Origin: Pontibacter chinhatensis
Lineage (GTDB): Bacteria > Bacteroidota > Bacteroidia > Cytophagales > Hymenobacteraceae
Assembly (NCBI RefSeq): GCF_900113285.1
Contig: NZ_FOOT01000002.1
Location: forward strand, 496,001-560,000
Direction of reading: 5' to 3'
Length of the DNA stretch: 64,000 bases
Below, piece after piece: positions 16,780 to 24,788 of this stretch. Position numbers and translations under genes: made by a program. The notes beneath the pieces were generated by a model. The model was not told the DNA's origin, searched no databases, and saw only the letters and a list, made by a program, of their open reading frames with translations. Within the stretch, counting starts at the first letter, position 1. Each line of letters starts with the position of its first letter.

Positions 16780-17766
16780 TTACCCTCCTATCGTAGCCAT
16801 GGATGCGTTCAACACCGGCAGGCCGGCAGCATGTTGCGCTGCTTCCCAGCCATCTTTTTCCTTATTGCCTATGGCATGCAGAAGCGCATTTTCGAGTCCT
16901 CCTGCATCTGTACCTGCGCGCATCAAATCCTTTACGTTCAGCACATTCTTCCCGTAAAGGCAGGTTTTCAGGTCGCCCTGCGGCGTTAGTCTGATGCGGT
17001 TGCAGGAGCCGCAAAAAGAACGGGTATAAGCAGGTATAATGCCCACACTGCCCTTGTGCCCCGGAATCTGGTAGTTGAAGGAGGTAGAGAAAGGCGGGTC
17101 CTGCAGCTTCTTTAGTTGAGGATATTTTTCCCGGATGGTATTTAAAATCTGCACATAATTCCAGGTAAGGCTGGCTTGGTGTGAACCACCGTTGAAGGGC
17201 ATCTCTTCAATAAAACGAACACTAACAGGCATATCCTTTGTCAGCTGTACCAGCGGCAGGATGTCTTCGGTATTTTTCCCTTCCATCACCACGGCATTTA
17301 TCTTCACCTCCATGCCATACTTCAACAGGGCATCCAAGGTCGCCATGACGTTGGCAAATTCGTCACGGCGCGTAATTGCCAGGAAGCGCTCCGGATCTAA
17401 GGTGTCGAGACTGAGGTTGACGGAAGCTACACCGATTTTCTGAAGCGCAGGTACGAAGGGTGCCGTCAGTACCCCGTTTGTGGTCAGTGTCAGTTGGCGC
17501 AGCCCCTGTAGCTGTGAGAGGCGCGTGAGAAAAGACATGAGGTCCTTGCGCACAAAAGGCTCCCCGCCGGTAATGCGAATCTTCTCCACCCCCATTCTCA
17601 CCAATATGGAACTGATGTGCAGCATTTCTTCATACGACATCAGCTCAGTGCGGGAAAGCCAGTTGAGTCCCTCTTCCGGCATGCAATAGAAGCACCGTAA
17701 GTTGCACCTATCGGTTACCGCCAGCCTTAAGTAATTTATCTTCCTCCCGTGACTATCTCTCAACAT
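16780..17766 (-). CDS. moaA: MoaA, GTP 3',8-cyclase (radical SAM)
   Basis: This 328-residue protein has the radical-SAM [4Fe-4S] site TDRCNLRCFYCMP (C21, C25, C28). The MoaA-specific C-terminal cluster CGSCNRIRLTPQGDLKTCLYG supplies three cysteines that bind GTP. It ends in Gly-Gly, as active MoaA proteins do. ITGGEPFVRKD is the SAM-binding GGE motif. It starts cofactor synthesis from GTP and is the first gene of the five-gene operon running to 12838. The promoter must lie in the short gap before 17834, where a small palindrome is seen. Confidence 0.97.
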   Translation of the reverse strand: MLRDSHGRKINYLRLAVTDRCNLRCFYCMPEEGLNWLSRTELMSYEEMLHISSILVRMGVEKIRITGGEPFVRKDLMSFLTRLSQLQGLRQLTLTTNGVLTAPFVPALQKIGVASVNLSLDTLDPERFLAITRRDEFANVMATLDALLKYGMEVKINAVVMEGKNTEDILPLVQLTKDMPVSVRFIEEMPFNGGSHQASLTWNYVQILNTIREKYPQLKKLQDPPFSTSFNYQIPGHKGSVGIIPAYTRSFCGSCNRIRLTPQGDLKTCLYGKNVLNVKDLMRAGTDAGGLENALLHAIGNKEKDGWEAAQHAAGLPVLNASMATIGG

Positions 17767-17786
17767 GCTCTGCTATACGCGATAAA

Positions 17787-17801
17787 CCTTAAAAGTTAAG
17801 G
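17787..17801. promoter_or_regulatory. Palindrome in the moaA promoter region
   Basis: CCTTAA-AAG-TTAAGG is a perfect 6-bp inverted repeat with a 3-nt spacer, 21 nt upstream of the moaA start codon. It could be an operator, or just a short chance palindrome. No other copy was noticed in the region. Confidence 0.22.
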
Positions 17802-17830
17802 TAGTAATTCAATGGCGCTTTCTTTTAAAA

Positions 17831-17874
17831 CGAAAGCACACCGCCTGCAGACTTGCGCTACAAGGTGGTGTGCT
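17831..17874 (-). terminator. Terminator after the IorAB-type operon
   Basis: The 12-nt arms AGCACACCGCCT (17835-17846) and AGGTGGTGTGCT (17863-17874) pair with one G-U. On the minus strand they are followed by TTTCGTTTT. The hairpin sits 17 nt beyond the stop of the Mo subunit at 17891. Confidence 0.6.
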
Positions 17875-17890
17875 CTGTAACTAACATCAG

Positions 17891-20038
17891 TTAAACTGTC
17901 TTTAGCTCCGGCTGGTTGATAAAGGGTTGATTCCGTAACCGCTTGCCTGTTGCCTTGTAAATCGCATTTGCAACAGCGCCACCCGTTGGAGGAAGCGCCG
18001 GCTCACCCAGACCGGTCGGATCGATGCCGTTGTTAACGAAGTATACATCTACCTCCGGCACCTCTTTCATCCGGATCAGGCGGTAGTTGTTAAAGTTGCT
18101 TTGTTCTGCTGCGCCATCCTTGAAGGTAAGGTTGCTATATATGGCATGCCCCAGGCCATCAATCACACCACCGCGCACCTGCTGATATGCACCACTCAGG
18201 TTTACCACAATGCCACAATCCACGGCAGCATGAATCCTGTCAACTGCAGGTTTGCCTTCCTTCATCACCACATCCGCCACCTGCGCTACATAAGACCTAT
18301 GGGAGAAGTATACACTAAAGCCTTGCGATACTCCCTCCTTCTTGCCCCAACCTGCCTTTTCGGCTGCCAGGTTGATGACACCTTTCATGCGGTCGATGTC
18401 ATACTTGATAGCACCAACAGGTGCGTTTTTGGCTTTATCGAGCAACTCCAGCCGGAACTGCACAGGGTCTTTTTTGGCTGCCTGCGCCACTTCATCCAGG
18501 AAAGCCTGTTCAGCAAATGCCAGGAAGTTGGTGATGGGTGCACGCCATGCCCCTGTGGTGATTGGCGATTGATGTTCTATAGAATCTATTAGCAGGTTTT
18601 CGACAGCACCGGAAGGGAAGTTGTCTTCACGCGTGGGATTACCTGAGTTTATACCTGCACCACGCAGTTTGTAACCAATCATGTTCCCTTTTGCGTCCAG
18701 TGCCGCCTCGAAGCGATAGCGCACTGCCGGGCGATACGTACCACCGGTCATATCGTCTTCACGGGTCCAAACCAGCTTGATTGGTTTCTTTACAATACTG
18801 GAAAGCTCAGCTGCCTCCAGCACATAGTCTCCGTAAAGCCTTCTGCCAAAGCCACCACCCAGGCGGGTTAACTCCAGCGTGACTTTTTCCGGGGCAATGT
18901 TCAGGAGTTTCGCCACATCCGCGCGTGCACGCTCCGGGGTTTGAATCGGGCCAATCAGCTCCACCCCATCCGGGCGAACATCTGCAAAGAAGTTCATCGG
19001 CTCCATAGGGCTGTGCGACAGGAAGGGACATTGATACTCCGCTGTCACTACTTTTGCCGCTTTTTTAAAGGCAGCCTCTACATCACCATCCTTACGGCGT
19101 ACGGTTGCCTCTTTGCTGCTGAGCAATTCTTTAAAAATGCGGTCGTGGTCGGACGAACTTTCGAGCGGGGCTTCCGCTTCATAGTCTATTTTTAGCGCCT
19201 TGCGGGCCTTATTTACCTGCCAGGTGGAGGTACCCACCACGGCAACATTGTTTTTGAAGGTCACCACATCCACCACGCCAGGTATTGCTTTGGCTGCGGC
19301 AGCATCCACCGATTTCAGCTTCATGCCAAAAGCCTTTGGCCGCTGAATCACAGCGTACAGCATCCCATCGCGATACACGTCCAGCCCATAAAGCGGCTTT
19401 CCGGTAATCATTTCATAGTTATCGACATTGCGTATCGCCTTGCCGATAAGCTTGAAATCTTTTGTGTCCTTTAGCTTTACGTCTGTCGGAACAGGTACTT
19501 TAGAAGCTTCTGTTGCCAGCTCACCATACGTCAGTTTGCGGCCGCTGGCCTTGTGCACCACCACACCGTTTTCTGTCGTCAGGGTATCTGCCGACACTTT
19601 CCAGCGTTTGGCGGCAGCCTCCAGCAACATTTGCCTGGCTGTTGCCCCTGCCTTACGAAGTCGCTCCCATGAGTGCGGAACGGCGCCACTGCCACCGGTT
19701 ACCTGGCGCTCAAACTTGTTCGTATCCAAAGGAGCCTGCACCACCTTCACTTTGGTCCAGTCAGCATCCAACTCCTCGGCCACAATCATCGGGAAAGAAG
19801 TCTTGATGTTCTGCCCCAGCTCCGGGTTTGGTGAAAAAATGGTAATCACATCATCAGGCGAGATAGACAGGTAACTATTGAAGTCAATTTTACCGCTAGC
19901 CAGGTTGGTATCGTCTAACACTTCCATTACTGCCGAAGCCAGTGTGTTGGTCCAGCTAAAGGCAAGCACAAGACCGCCACCCGCTGTGGCAGCCAGCTTC
20001 ATAAAGTTACGTCTGCTTGTCGTAGAGATATCGGTCAT
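17891..20038 (-). CDS. Tat-exported molybdopterin-binding subunit of an IorB-like aldehyde/N-heterocycle oxidoreductase
   Basis: This 715-residue protein has a twin-arginine signal (TTSRRNFMKLAATAGGGLVL, residues 6-25) and the IorB-type architecture. Motifs include SPNPELGQNIKTSFPMIVAE (about 69-88), QVTGGSGAVPHSWERLRKAG, the glycine-rich LGGGFGRRLYGDYVLEA and GLGEPALPPTGGAVANA, with the presumed catalytic Glu. The only partner is the 2Fe-2S gene 2 nt upstream. There is no FAD subunit, so an external electron acceptor such as the cytochrome c at 10950 is expected. IorAB relatives oxidise isoquinoline, aldehydes or nicotinate-like rings. The actual substrate is unknown. It is a separate lineage from the enzyme at 6915. 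Confidence 0.93.
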   Translation of the reverse strand: MTDISTTSRRNFMKLAATAGGGLVLAFSWTNTLASAVMEVLDDTNLASGKIDFNSYLSISPDDVITIFSPNPELGQNIKTSFPMIVAEELDADWTKVKVVQAPLDTNKFERQVTGGSGAVPHSWERLRKAGATARQMLLEAAAKRWKVSADTLTTENGVVVHKASGRKLTYGELATEASKVPVPTDVKLKDTKDFKLIGKAIRNVDNYEMITGKPLYGLDVYRDGMLYAVIQRPKAFGMKLKSVDAAAAKAIPGVVDVVTFKNNVAVVGTSTWQVNKARKALKIDYEAEAPLESSSDHDRIFKELLSSKEATVRRKDGDVEAAFKKAAKVVTAEYQCPFLSHSPMEPMNFFADVRPDGVELIGPIQTPERARADVAKLLNIAPEKVTLELTRLGGGFGRRLYGDYVLEAAELSSIVKKPIKLVWTREDDMTGGTYRPAVRYRFEAALDAKGNMIGYKLRGAGINSGNPTREDNFPSGAVENLLIDSIEHQSPITTGAWRAPITNFLAFAEQAFLDEVAQAAKKDPVQFRLELLDKAKNAPVGAIKYDIDRMKGVINLAAEKAGWGKKEGVSQGFSVYFSHRSYVAQVADVVMKEGKPAVDRIHAAVDCGIVVNLSGAYQQVRGGVIDGLGHAIYSNLTFKDGAAEQSNFNNYRLIRMKEVPEVDVYFVNNGIDPTGLGEPALPPTGGAVANAIYKATGKRLRNQPFINQPELKTV

Positions 20039-20040
20039 GG

Positions 20041-20505
20041 CTATTTCAGTTTAGTGGCGGCTAATGCAACAGCTTCGCGGATGCGATGATACGTACCGCA
20101 GCGGCAGATATTGCCGTTCATGGCAGTTTCAATCTCCTCCTCTGTTGGGTTCGGATTCTTACTTAAAAAAGCAGTGGCTGTCATGATTTGCCCGGCCTGG
20201 CAGTAACCGCACTGCGCCACATCCACTTCATCCCACGCTTCCTGCACCGCATGCAGTTTGCCGTTGCTCTCCAGCCCTTCGATAGTGGTTATCTTAGCAT
20301 TGGCAGCAGCCGAAACAGGGTAAGCGCAGGAACGCATGGGGTTGCCGTTTACATGCACGGTGCAGGCGCCGCATTGCGCGATGCCGCAGCCATACTTTGT
20401 GCCTACCAGGCCCAGGTTGTCACGCAACACCCATAACAGTGGCGTGTCCGGTTCAACATCTGCCTCATAAGAGCGCCCATTGATTTGAAGCTTGTATAGT
20501 GCCAT
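20041..20505 (-). CDS. 2Fe-2S subunit of the IorAB-type oxidoreductase
   Basis: This 154-residue protein has one cluster at C40, C45, C48 and C60 (YGCGIAQCGACTV) and a second at C99, C102, C134 and C136 (QCGYCQAGQ and CRCGTY). The sequence (YKLQINGRSYEADVEPDTPL) resembles IorA rather than the PaoA copy at 10123. It has no Tat signal of its own and would travel out with the folded Mo subunit, as known for such pairs. It is the first gene of a two-gene operon. Confidence 0.94.
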   Translation of the reverse strand: MALYKLQINGRSYEADVEPDTPLLWVLRDNLGLVGTKYGCGIAQCGACTVHVNGNPMRSCAYPVSAAANAKITTIEGLESNGKLHAVQEAWDEVDVAQCGYCQAGQIMTATAFLSKNPNPTEEEIETAMNGNICRCGTYHRIREAVALAATKLK

Positions 20506-20573
20506 GCGTAAATCTTCTTAAGTTCGAATACTAAGATAGAAAAATTCTAATATCCCCCAAAAGGGCAGCCTCT

Positions 20574-21173
20574 TTAGAAAGTGTTATTCTTGAGATTTAT
20601 TAGTGAGTCGTAATCTTCTGCGGTGTCTATATCTATATAGCCTAAGGGAAAAGGAACAGTCGCTGCATCCTGTTTATACTTCAGGACTACTTTCTTGGCA
20701 CCCTCCTGCCCTTGCAATGAAAGCAAATCCGGGAAGTAACGCTTATCAAAAAGCACAGGCGTACCGATGGTATCCTTGTAGGCACTTGCCACGATACCTT
20801 TCCGGCTCTCATGTTTTGTTTGTATCATGTTATCCAGCAGCGACTCCTGTACGAAAGGCTGGTCACAAACCATGAAAATGCAGGCGGAAACATCAGGCGC
20901 GAGTGCGAGCAGTTTTGTTAAACCACACCTGATGGAAGAGGCCATACCTTCCTGCCATTCAGGGTTCTGCACCATGGTAACCGCATGGGCAATAGCCTCA
21001 GGCAGGGCAAAAGTAGCCTCAGCACGCTGTACAACTACAACAGGAGTGCAGGCAGAACCCAGCGCTGTCTTTATGGCCCGCTCAAACAGGGTCATGCCCT
21101 CAAAGTATAGTTCCTGCTTCGGTTTTCCCAGCCGGGTAGACGCTCCTGCAGCTAATAATACCAATCCTGTCAT
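20574..21173 (-). CDS. mocA: MocA-like molybdenum cofactor cytidylyltransferase
   Basis: This 199-residue nucleotidyltransferase has LLAAGASTRLGKPKQ (about 6-20), the signature of the MocA/MobA superfamily, followed by CIFMVCDQPFV and FDKRYFPDLLSLQGQEGAKK. MocA adds CMP to Mo-molybdopterin, giving the dinucleotide form used by IorAB- and PaoABC-type enzymes. It lies 20 nt downstream of the XdhC-family gene and just beyond the IorA start, so it probably belongs to the same transcript. GMP versus CMP specificity cannot be proven by eye, but the context favours CMP. Confidence 0.88.
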   Translation of the reverse strand: MTGLVLLAAGASTRLGKPKQELYFEGMTLFERAIKTALGSACTPVVVVQRAEATFALPEAIAHAVTMVQNPEWQEGMASSIRCGLTKLLALAPDVSACIFMVCDQPFVQESLLDNMIQTKHESRKGIVASAYKDTIGTPVLFDKRYFPDLLSLQGQEGAKKVVLKYKQDAATVPFPLGYIDIDTAEDYDSLINLKNNTF

Positions 21174-21192
21174 GATAGCTCTGAATCTCTCC

Positions 21193-22419
21193 TTAAGAAC
21201 CGCATGTAAAACTACCCTTCATACTTGTTCCTCTGGCCCCGGTAGATGCACTAGTTGAATTATCAGCTAAAATCTCCTGCTCAATCACTGTAGCTTCACG
21301 AGGATGGATAACGTCCTGCCTATTCCGTAAGGAAGTGCCGTTTTTACCGGAAAGAACCGCTTTTATTTCTGAAATGATAGATAGCGCAATTTCTTCGGGT
21401 GTTTCAGCTCCTAGGTCAAGGCCTGTGGGCCCATACACAAAAGCCAGCTGCTCTTCCGGAATAACCAGGACCTCTTCCTGCAGCTCTGCCAACATCCGGT
21501 CCAGCTTCTTTTTAGGGCCTAACGAACCGATGTAGGGCAGCTGCAGTGGCAGTAACTGACGCAGCATGGCTATATCATAGTTGTAGTTGTGGGTCATCAA
21601 CACAAACACCGTCTGGGCATCTGGTTGGATGTGAGACAGCACCTTCTTCGGTTTAGAAACCAGCACGCGTTGTGCCCCAGGAAAACGATTTGTTGTAGCA
21701 TAATTGGCACGTCCGTCTACCACCGTCACCTGCCACCCAAGTATAGCAGCCAGCTGCGTGAGCGGTATGGCATCGTTCCCTGCTCCCACTACTACAAGCG
21801 AAACCGCTGGCTTTAGTATTTCCACAAAACCAGTCAGGGTGTTCTCAGAAGAAACATATGTTTTGGTTACCGAAACACCTGCTTCCAGTGCCCGCTCGGC
21901 GTCCGTCAATAAGGCCTCTTCTATAGCTTTGTCGGTGCAAGTACCACTAACTTTTCTGCCTTCAGAGATAAAAAGACAGGTGCCTGGCTGTTCTGCCACC
22001 CTGTTCTCCAACGAAAACAGGGTGATGAGTACAGCAGCTCGCCGGCTACTCAAAAAGGTTTTAAAGTATGCGATAGGGTTGTCAGGCGATTCCGGGTTGA
22101 TGGGCTCTATCAATATTCGAATGATGCCGTTGCAGCCTAATCCTACGCCTAATTTAGCATCGTCATCATCCGTTGTATCATAGGTGATGAGCATGGACTT
22201 TTGCTCCAGCATCACCAGCCGTGCTTTACGCAACGCATCCCCTTCCAGGCACCCACCACTCACAGCGCCTGTCAGCTGTCCATCTTCCGTCACCAGCATC
22301 CGGGCACCCGGCCTTCGGTAAGACGAACCCTCCACATGCACCACCGTTGCCAGCGCTGTTTTTTTGTTCTGCTCACGGGCTTGCTCAAACGCGGCAACTA
22401 TATCCTGAATCTCCTTCAT
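21193..22419 (-). CDS. xdhC: XdhC/CoxI-family molybdenum cofactor insertion factor
   Basis: This 408-residue protein has the XdhC N-terminal domain (ALATVVHVEGSSYRRPGARM, then AVSGGCLEGD), a CxxxG-type segment GLGCNGIIRILIEP, and a C-terminal Rossmann domain (LVVVGAGNDAIPLTQLAAIL, ATTNRFPGA, FVLMTHNYNYD, YIGSLGPKKK). XdhC binds the finished cofactor and loads it, usually sulfurated, into xanthine dehydrogenase-family enzymes. The C-terminus carries about 30 Ser/Thr-rich residues beyond the usual end. It is the left neighbour of the repeat at 22610 and marks the edge of the molybdenum region. Confidence 0.93.
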   Translation of the reverse strand: MKEIQDIVAAFEQAREQNKKTALATVVHVEGSSYRRPGARMLVTEDGQLTGAVSGGCLEGDALRKARLVMLEQKSMLITYDTTDDDDAKLGVGLGCNGIIRILIEPINPESPDNPIAYFKTFLSSRRAAVLITLFSLENRVAEQPGTCLFISEGRKVSGTCTDKAIEEALLTDAERALEAGVSVTKTYVSSENTLTGFVEILKPAVSLVVVGAGNDAIPLTQLAAILGWQVTVVDGRANYATTNRFPGAQRVLVSKPKKVLSHIQPDAQTVFVLMTHNYNYDIAMLRQLLPLQLPYIGSLGPKKKLDRMLAELQEEVLVIPEEQLAFVYGPTGLDLGAETPEEIALSIISEIKAVLSGKNGTSLRNRQDVIHPREATVIEQEILADNSTSASTGARGTSMKGSFTCGS

Positions 22420-22609
22420 ATCTAGCTTAAAGCAAACTATGTAAAAGTTACCCCTAAAATACGGAATAGCTTTCGTCGCTTATAGGCTCTGCCCGTTTAT
22501 ATTTCCCGAAGTATACTTGTTAGGACTGAAGATGCGAAGAATGGATGAAGCCAATGCGTGGTGCAGCGTTTGCTCCTATACTCGTTGAATTTTAGCCAGC
22601 TACAAACCG

Positions 22610-22767
22610 ATTCGGTGAGTCAATGGAGGCGTTTGAGGAACTCACCGGATAATGCGACTATAATACCTGAAAAGGTGTAAAATTTAGGGGCCCAGTAGAA
22701 ACAAAAAAGCCTGCAAACTCTTCATTTGCAGGCTTTTAGCTGATTTTGGCATTCCTACCAGCAGAGA
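22610..22767. repeat. 158-bp direct repeat, left copy (candidate island boundary)
   Basis: This copy matches 58779-58936 over 158 positions without gaps (12 mismatches counted by hand). It holds the inverted pair GGTGAGT/ACTCACC, a short ACCTGAAAAGGT palindrome, a strong terminator hairpin and the end TTCCTACCAGCAGAGA. The last six bases equal the 3' end of the tRNA-Ser gene next to the right copy, but no tRNA follows here. It sits in the 22420-22945 gap between xdhC and the CstA gene, exactly where gene content switches from molybdenum to carbohydrate genes. The rest of that gap holds no gene I can support. Confidence 0.9.
22703..22737 (-). terminator. Terminator inside the left repeat copy
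   Basis: AAAAGCCTGCAAA (22705-22717) pairs with TTTGCAGGCTTTT (22725-22737) around a 7-nt loop. The A-rich left flank gives a T run on the minus strand. It would end leftward transcription from the CstA-family gene, about 210 nt upstream, and probably works in both directions. Confidence 0.7.
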
Positions 22768-22945
22768 AGGCCTAGTCCCTGCCAGCACTCCACTCACAAG
22801 GAGAGCTTTACCCCCCAGAAAATGTCCCCACTCTAGTTAGAGGAGTTAGGTAACACATATCTGCTTTGGGAAGGAGTAAAAACACCCTCGATAAGACGCA
22901 CCGGATGAGTTCGGTCACAGCTTCATCAACAAGTGCCCTCCTTGC

Positions 22946-24394
22946 TTAGTCAGCCAGTTCTACCTCTACCCTAGCTTTCCCGCGATACATCCTTAGCAGG
23001 GTGATTAGAAGCAGCAGACACGCGATACCCGTACCTAAGGCGTAGGCAATCTCATGGGGGAGGTTAAACCCTTCAGGAGCCAGCAGAATGTAGGAAGTGA
23101 CGACTGCACTCATAAAGACAGCAGGCACCAAGCTTATCCAGAACTGCTTCCCCTCCTTTATCAGATATACCGTCACAACCCATAACACAATCGTAGCCAG
23201 GGTTTGGTTAGTCCAGGCAAAGTAACGCCAAATGATACCAAAGTCTAACAGGGTAAGCCCATATCCCAAAGCAAACAAAGGCAGGCTGATCAGGATCCTG
23301 TTCAGAAGCTGCTTCTGTTTTGATTTTAATAAATCTGCTATAATCAGACGCGCGCTGCGAAAGGCAGTATCACCAGAGGTTATGGGCGCTGCAACAACTC
23401 CTAGCAGGGCGAGCACGCCCCCCACCTTACCTAACAGGGAGTTTGAGATATCGCTAACGATAAAGGCGGCGTTTCCTTTCTGTTGTACCATTACCTCGTT
23501 TAGCCCCCCAACTCCTCCGTAAAAGCTCATACTGATGGCTGCCCAGATCAGAGCAACAATGCCCTCTGTCACCATTGTGCCGTAAAAAATGCTCCGTCCC
23601 TGCTTCTCGTTAGTCATGCAGCGCGCCATCATGGGCGACTGTGAGGCATGAAAGCCCGATATAGCTCCGCAAGCTATGGTAATGAAGAGCATGGGAAACA
23701 GTGGAAACTTTTCTGGTGTATGGTGCTGGTTTGTGAGAGAGGACCAGGTAATCTCGGGGATCTGAATGCCATTTGCTAGCATCATAACAGCAACCCCTCC
23801 TACCATAAACAACAAAGCGATACCAAATAAAGGGTAAACTTTGGCAATCACTTTATCGATTGGCAGCACGGTAGAGATAACGTAGTAGGCGAAGATCACC
23901 CACACCCACATGCGCAAATCCCCTACCTCCCCTAATACATCATCTAGTATCTTGGCAGGTCCCGTAATGAACACTGCACCCACCATAATCATCAGGGCGA
24001 TCGTAAACACCTGCATGAAACGCTTCATGCCTGTACCTAAGTAATAGCCGGTTATCTCCGTGATACTCTCTCCTTTGTGCCTAAGCGAAAGCATCCCGGA
24101 TAGATAATCGTGCACTCCCCCGGCGAATATGGTTCCGAGCACAATCCACAGAAAGGCAGCAGGTCCCCACATCGCACCAGCCACGGCGCCAAAAATGGGG
24201 CCCAGCCCTGCAATGTTCAGAAACTGGATCATAAAAATCTTCCACCATGGCAAAGGCACATAATCCACACCATCCCGCATCGTGCGTGCAGGTGTTGCCC
24301 TGTTCGGATCGGCTCCAAAGACGTGCACAACTACTTTAGAATACAATAAATAGCCCAGAACCAATGCCAACACGGAGATGAGGAATGAAACCAT
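22946..24394 (-). CDS. CstA-family carbon-starvation/pyruvate-type membrane transporter
   Basis: This 482-residue polytopic membrane protein has the CstA signature near its start (YVPLPWWKIFMIQFLNIAGL followed by GPIFGAVAGAMWGP), then GGVHDYLSGMLSLRHKG, GAISGFHASQSPMMARC and a GDTAFRSARLIIADLL segment. It is shorter than E. coli CstA (about 700 residues), like many Bacteroidota members, and has about 12-14 membrane spans. Known relatives import pyruvate or peptides. It is the first gene inside the left repeat and divergent from the ROK repressor, so it may take up a small organic acid produced by the pathway, or simply be co-regulated. Confidence 0.9.
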   Translation of the reverse strand: MVSFLISVLALVLGYLLYSKVVVHVFGADPNRATPARTMRDGVDYVPLPWWKIFMIQFLNIAGLGPIFGAVAGAMWGPAAFLWIVLGTIFAGGVHDYLSGMLSLRHKGESITEITGYYLGTGMKRFMQVFTIALMIMVGAVFITGPAKILDDVLGEVGDLRMWVWVIFAYYVISTVLPIDKVIAKVYPLFGIALLFMVGGVAVMMLANGIQIPEITWSSLTNQHHTPEKFPLFPMLFITIACGAISGFHASQSPMMARCMTNEKQGRSIFYGTMVTEGIVALIWAAISMSFYGGVGGLNEVMVQQKGNAAFIVSDISNSLLGKVGGVLALLGVVAAPITSGDTAFRSARLIIADLLKSKQKQLLNRILISLPLFALGYGLTLLDFGIIWRYFAWTNQTLATIVLWVVTVYLIKEGKQFWISLVPAVFMSAVVTSYILLAPEGFNLPHEIAYALGTGIACLLLLITLLRMYRGKARVEVELAD

Positions 24395-24645
24395 ACTTAT
24401 ACTTTTTCCCGCTAAATTTTATAGTTAAATTGTTTCTGTCATGAGGTTCTCCTATGAGAAGGGCCAACCCCTCATTCCCGCTGTTCACGTACTCAATCTC
24501 CCGACTGGCTTCCACAGGTCTCCTTACCCTCACCCTGCCACTTATGTAAAATGTTTCTCAACCGGTAGAAGGAAGTCATAGGAACGAGCAATAATTTTTT
24601 TGCTTGTGATGGGGCGGAAAATAATTTAGAAAAATCACATAATAG

Positions 24646-24663
24646 TTTATTAAACTTAATAAA
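24646..24663. promoter_or_regulatory. Perfect AT-rich palindrome in the cstA-ROK intergenic region
   Basis: TTTATTAA-AC-TTAATAAA has 8-bp arms. It lies in a strongly AT-rich patch (about 24590-24715) of the 24395-24788 divergent promoter region, upstream of the ROK gene. ROK repressors of the NagC/Mlc type bind AT-rich palindromes, so this is a candidate autoregulatory operator. A similar palindrome occurs at 55667. The remainder of the gap is GC-normal, with no recognisable gene. Confidence 0.35.
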
Positions 24664-24788
24664 AAATCAACTTAATATCATTATATTTAAGTAATAAATT
24701 TAAAAACCTCAATAATACCTCTCTAGCTTATAACAGTCGACAGCACGCTGCTTCCGGCTAATTCCTTATCTAAACCCATAGAAGCTTC

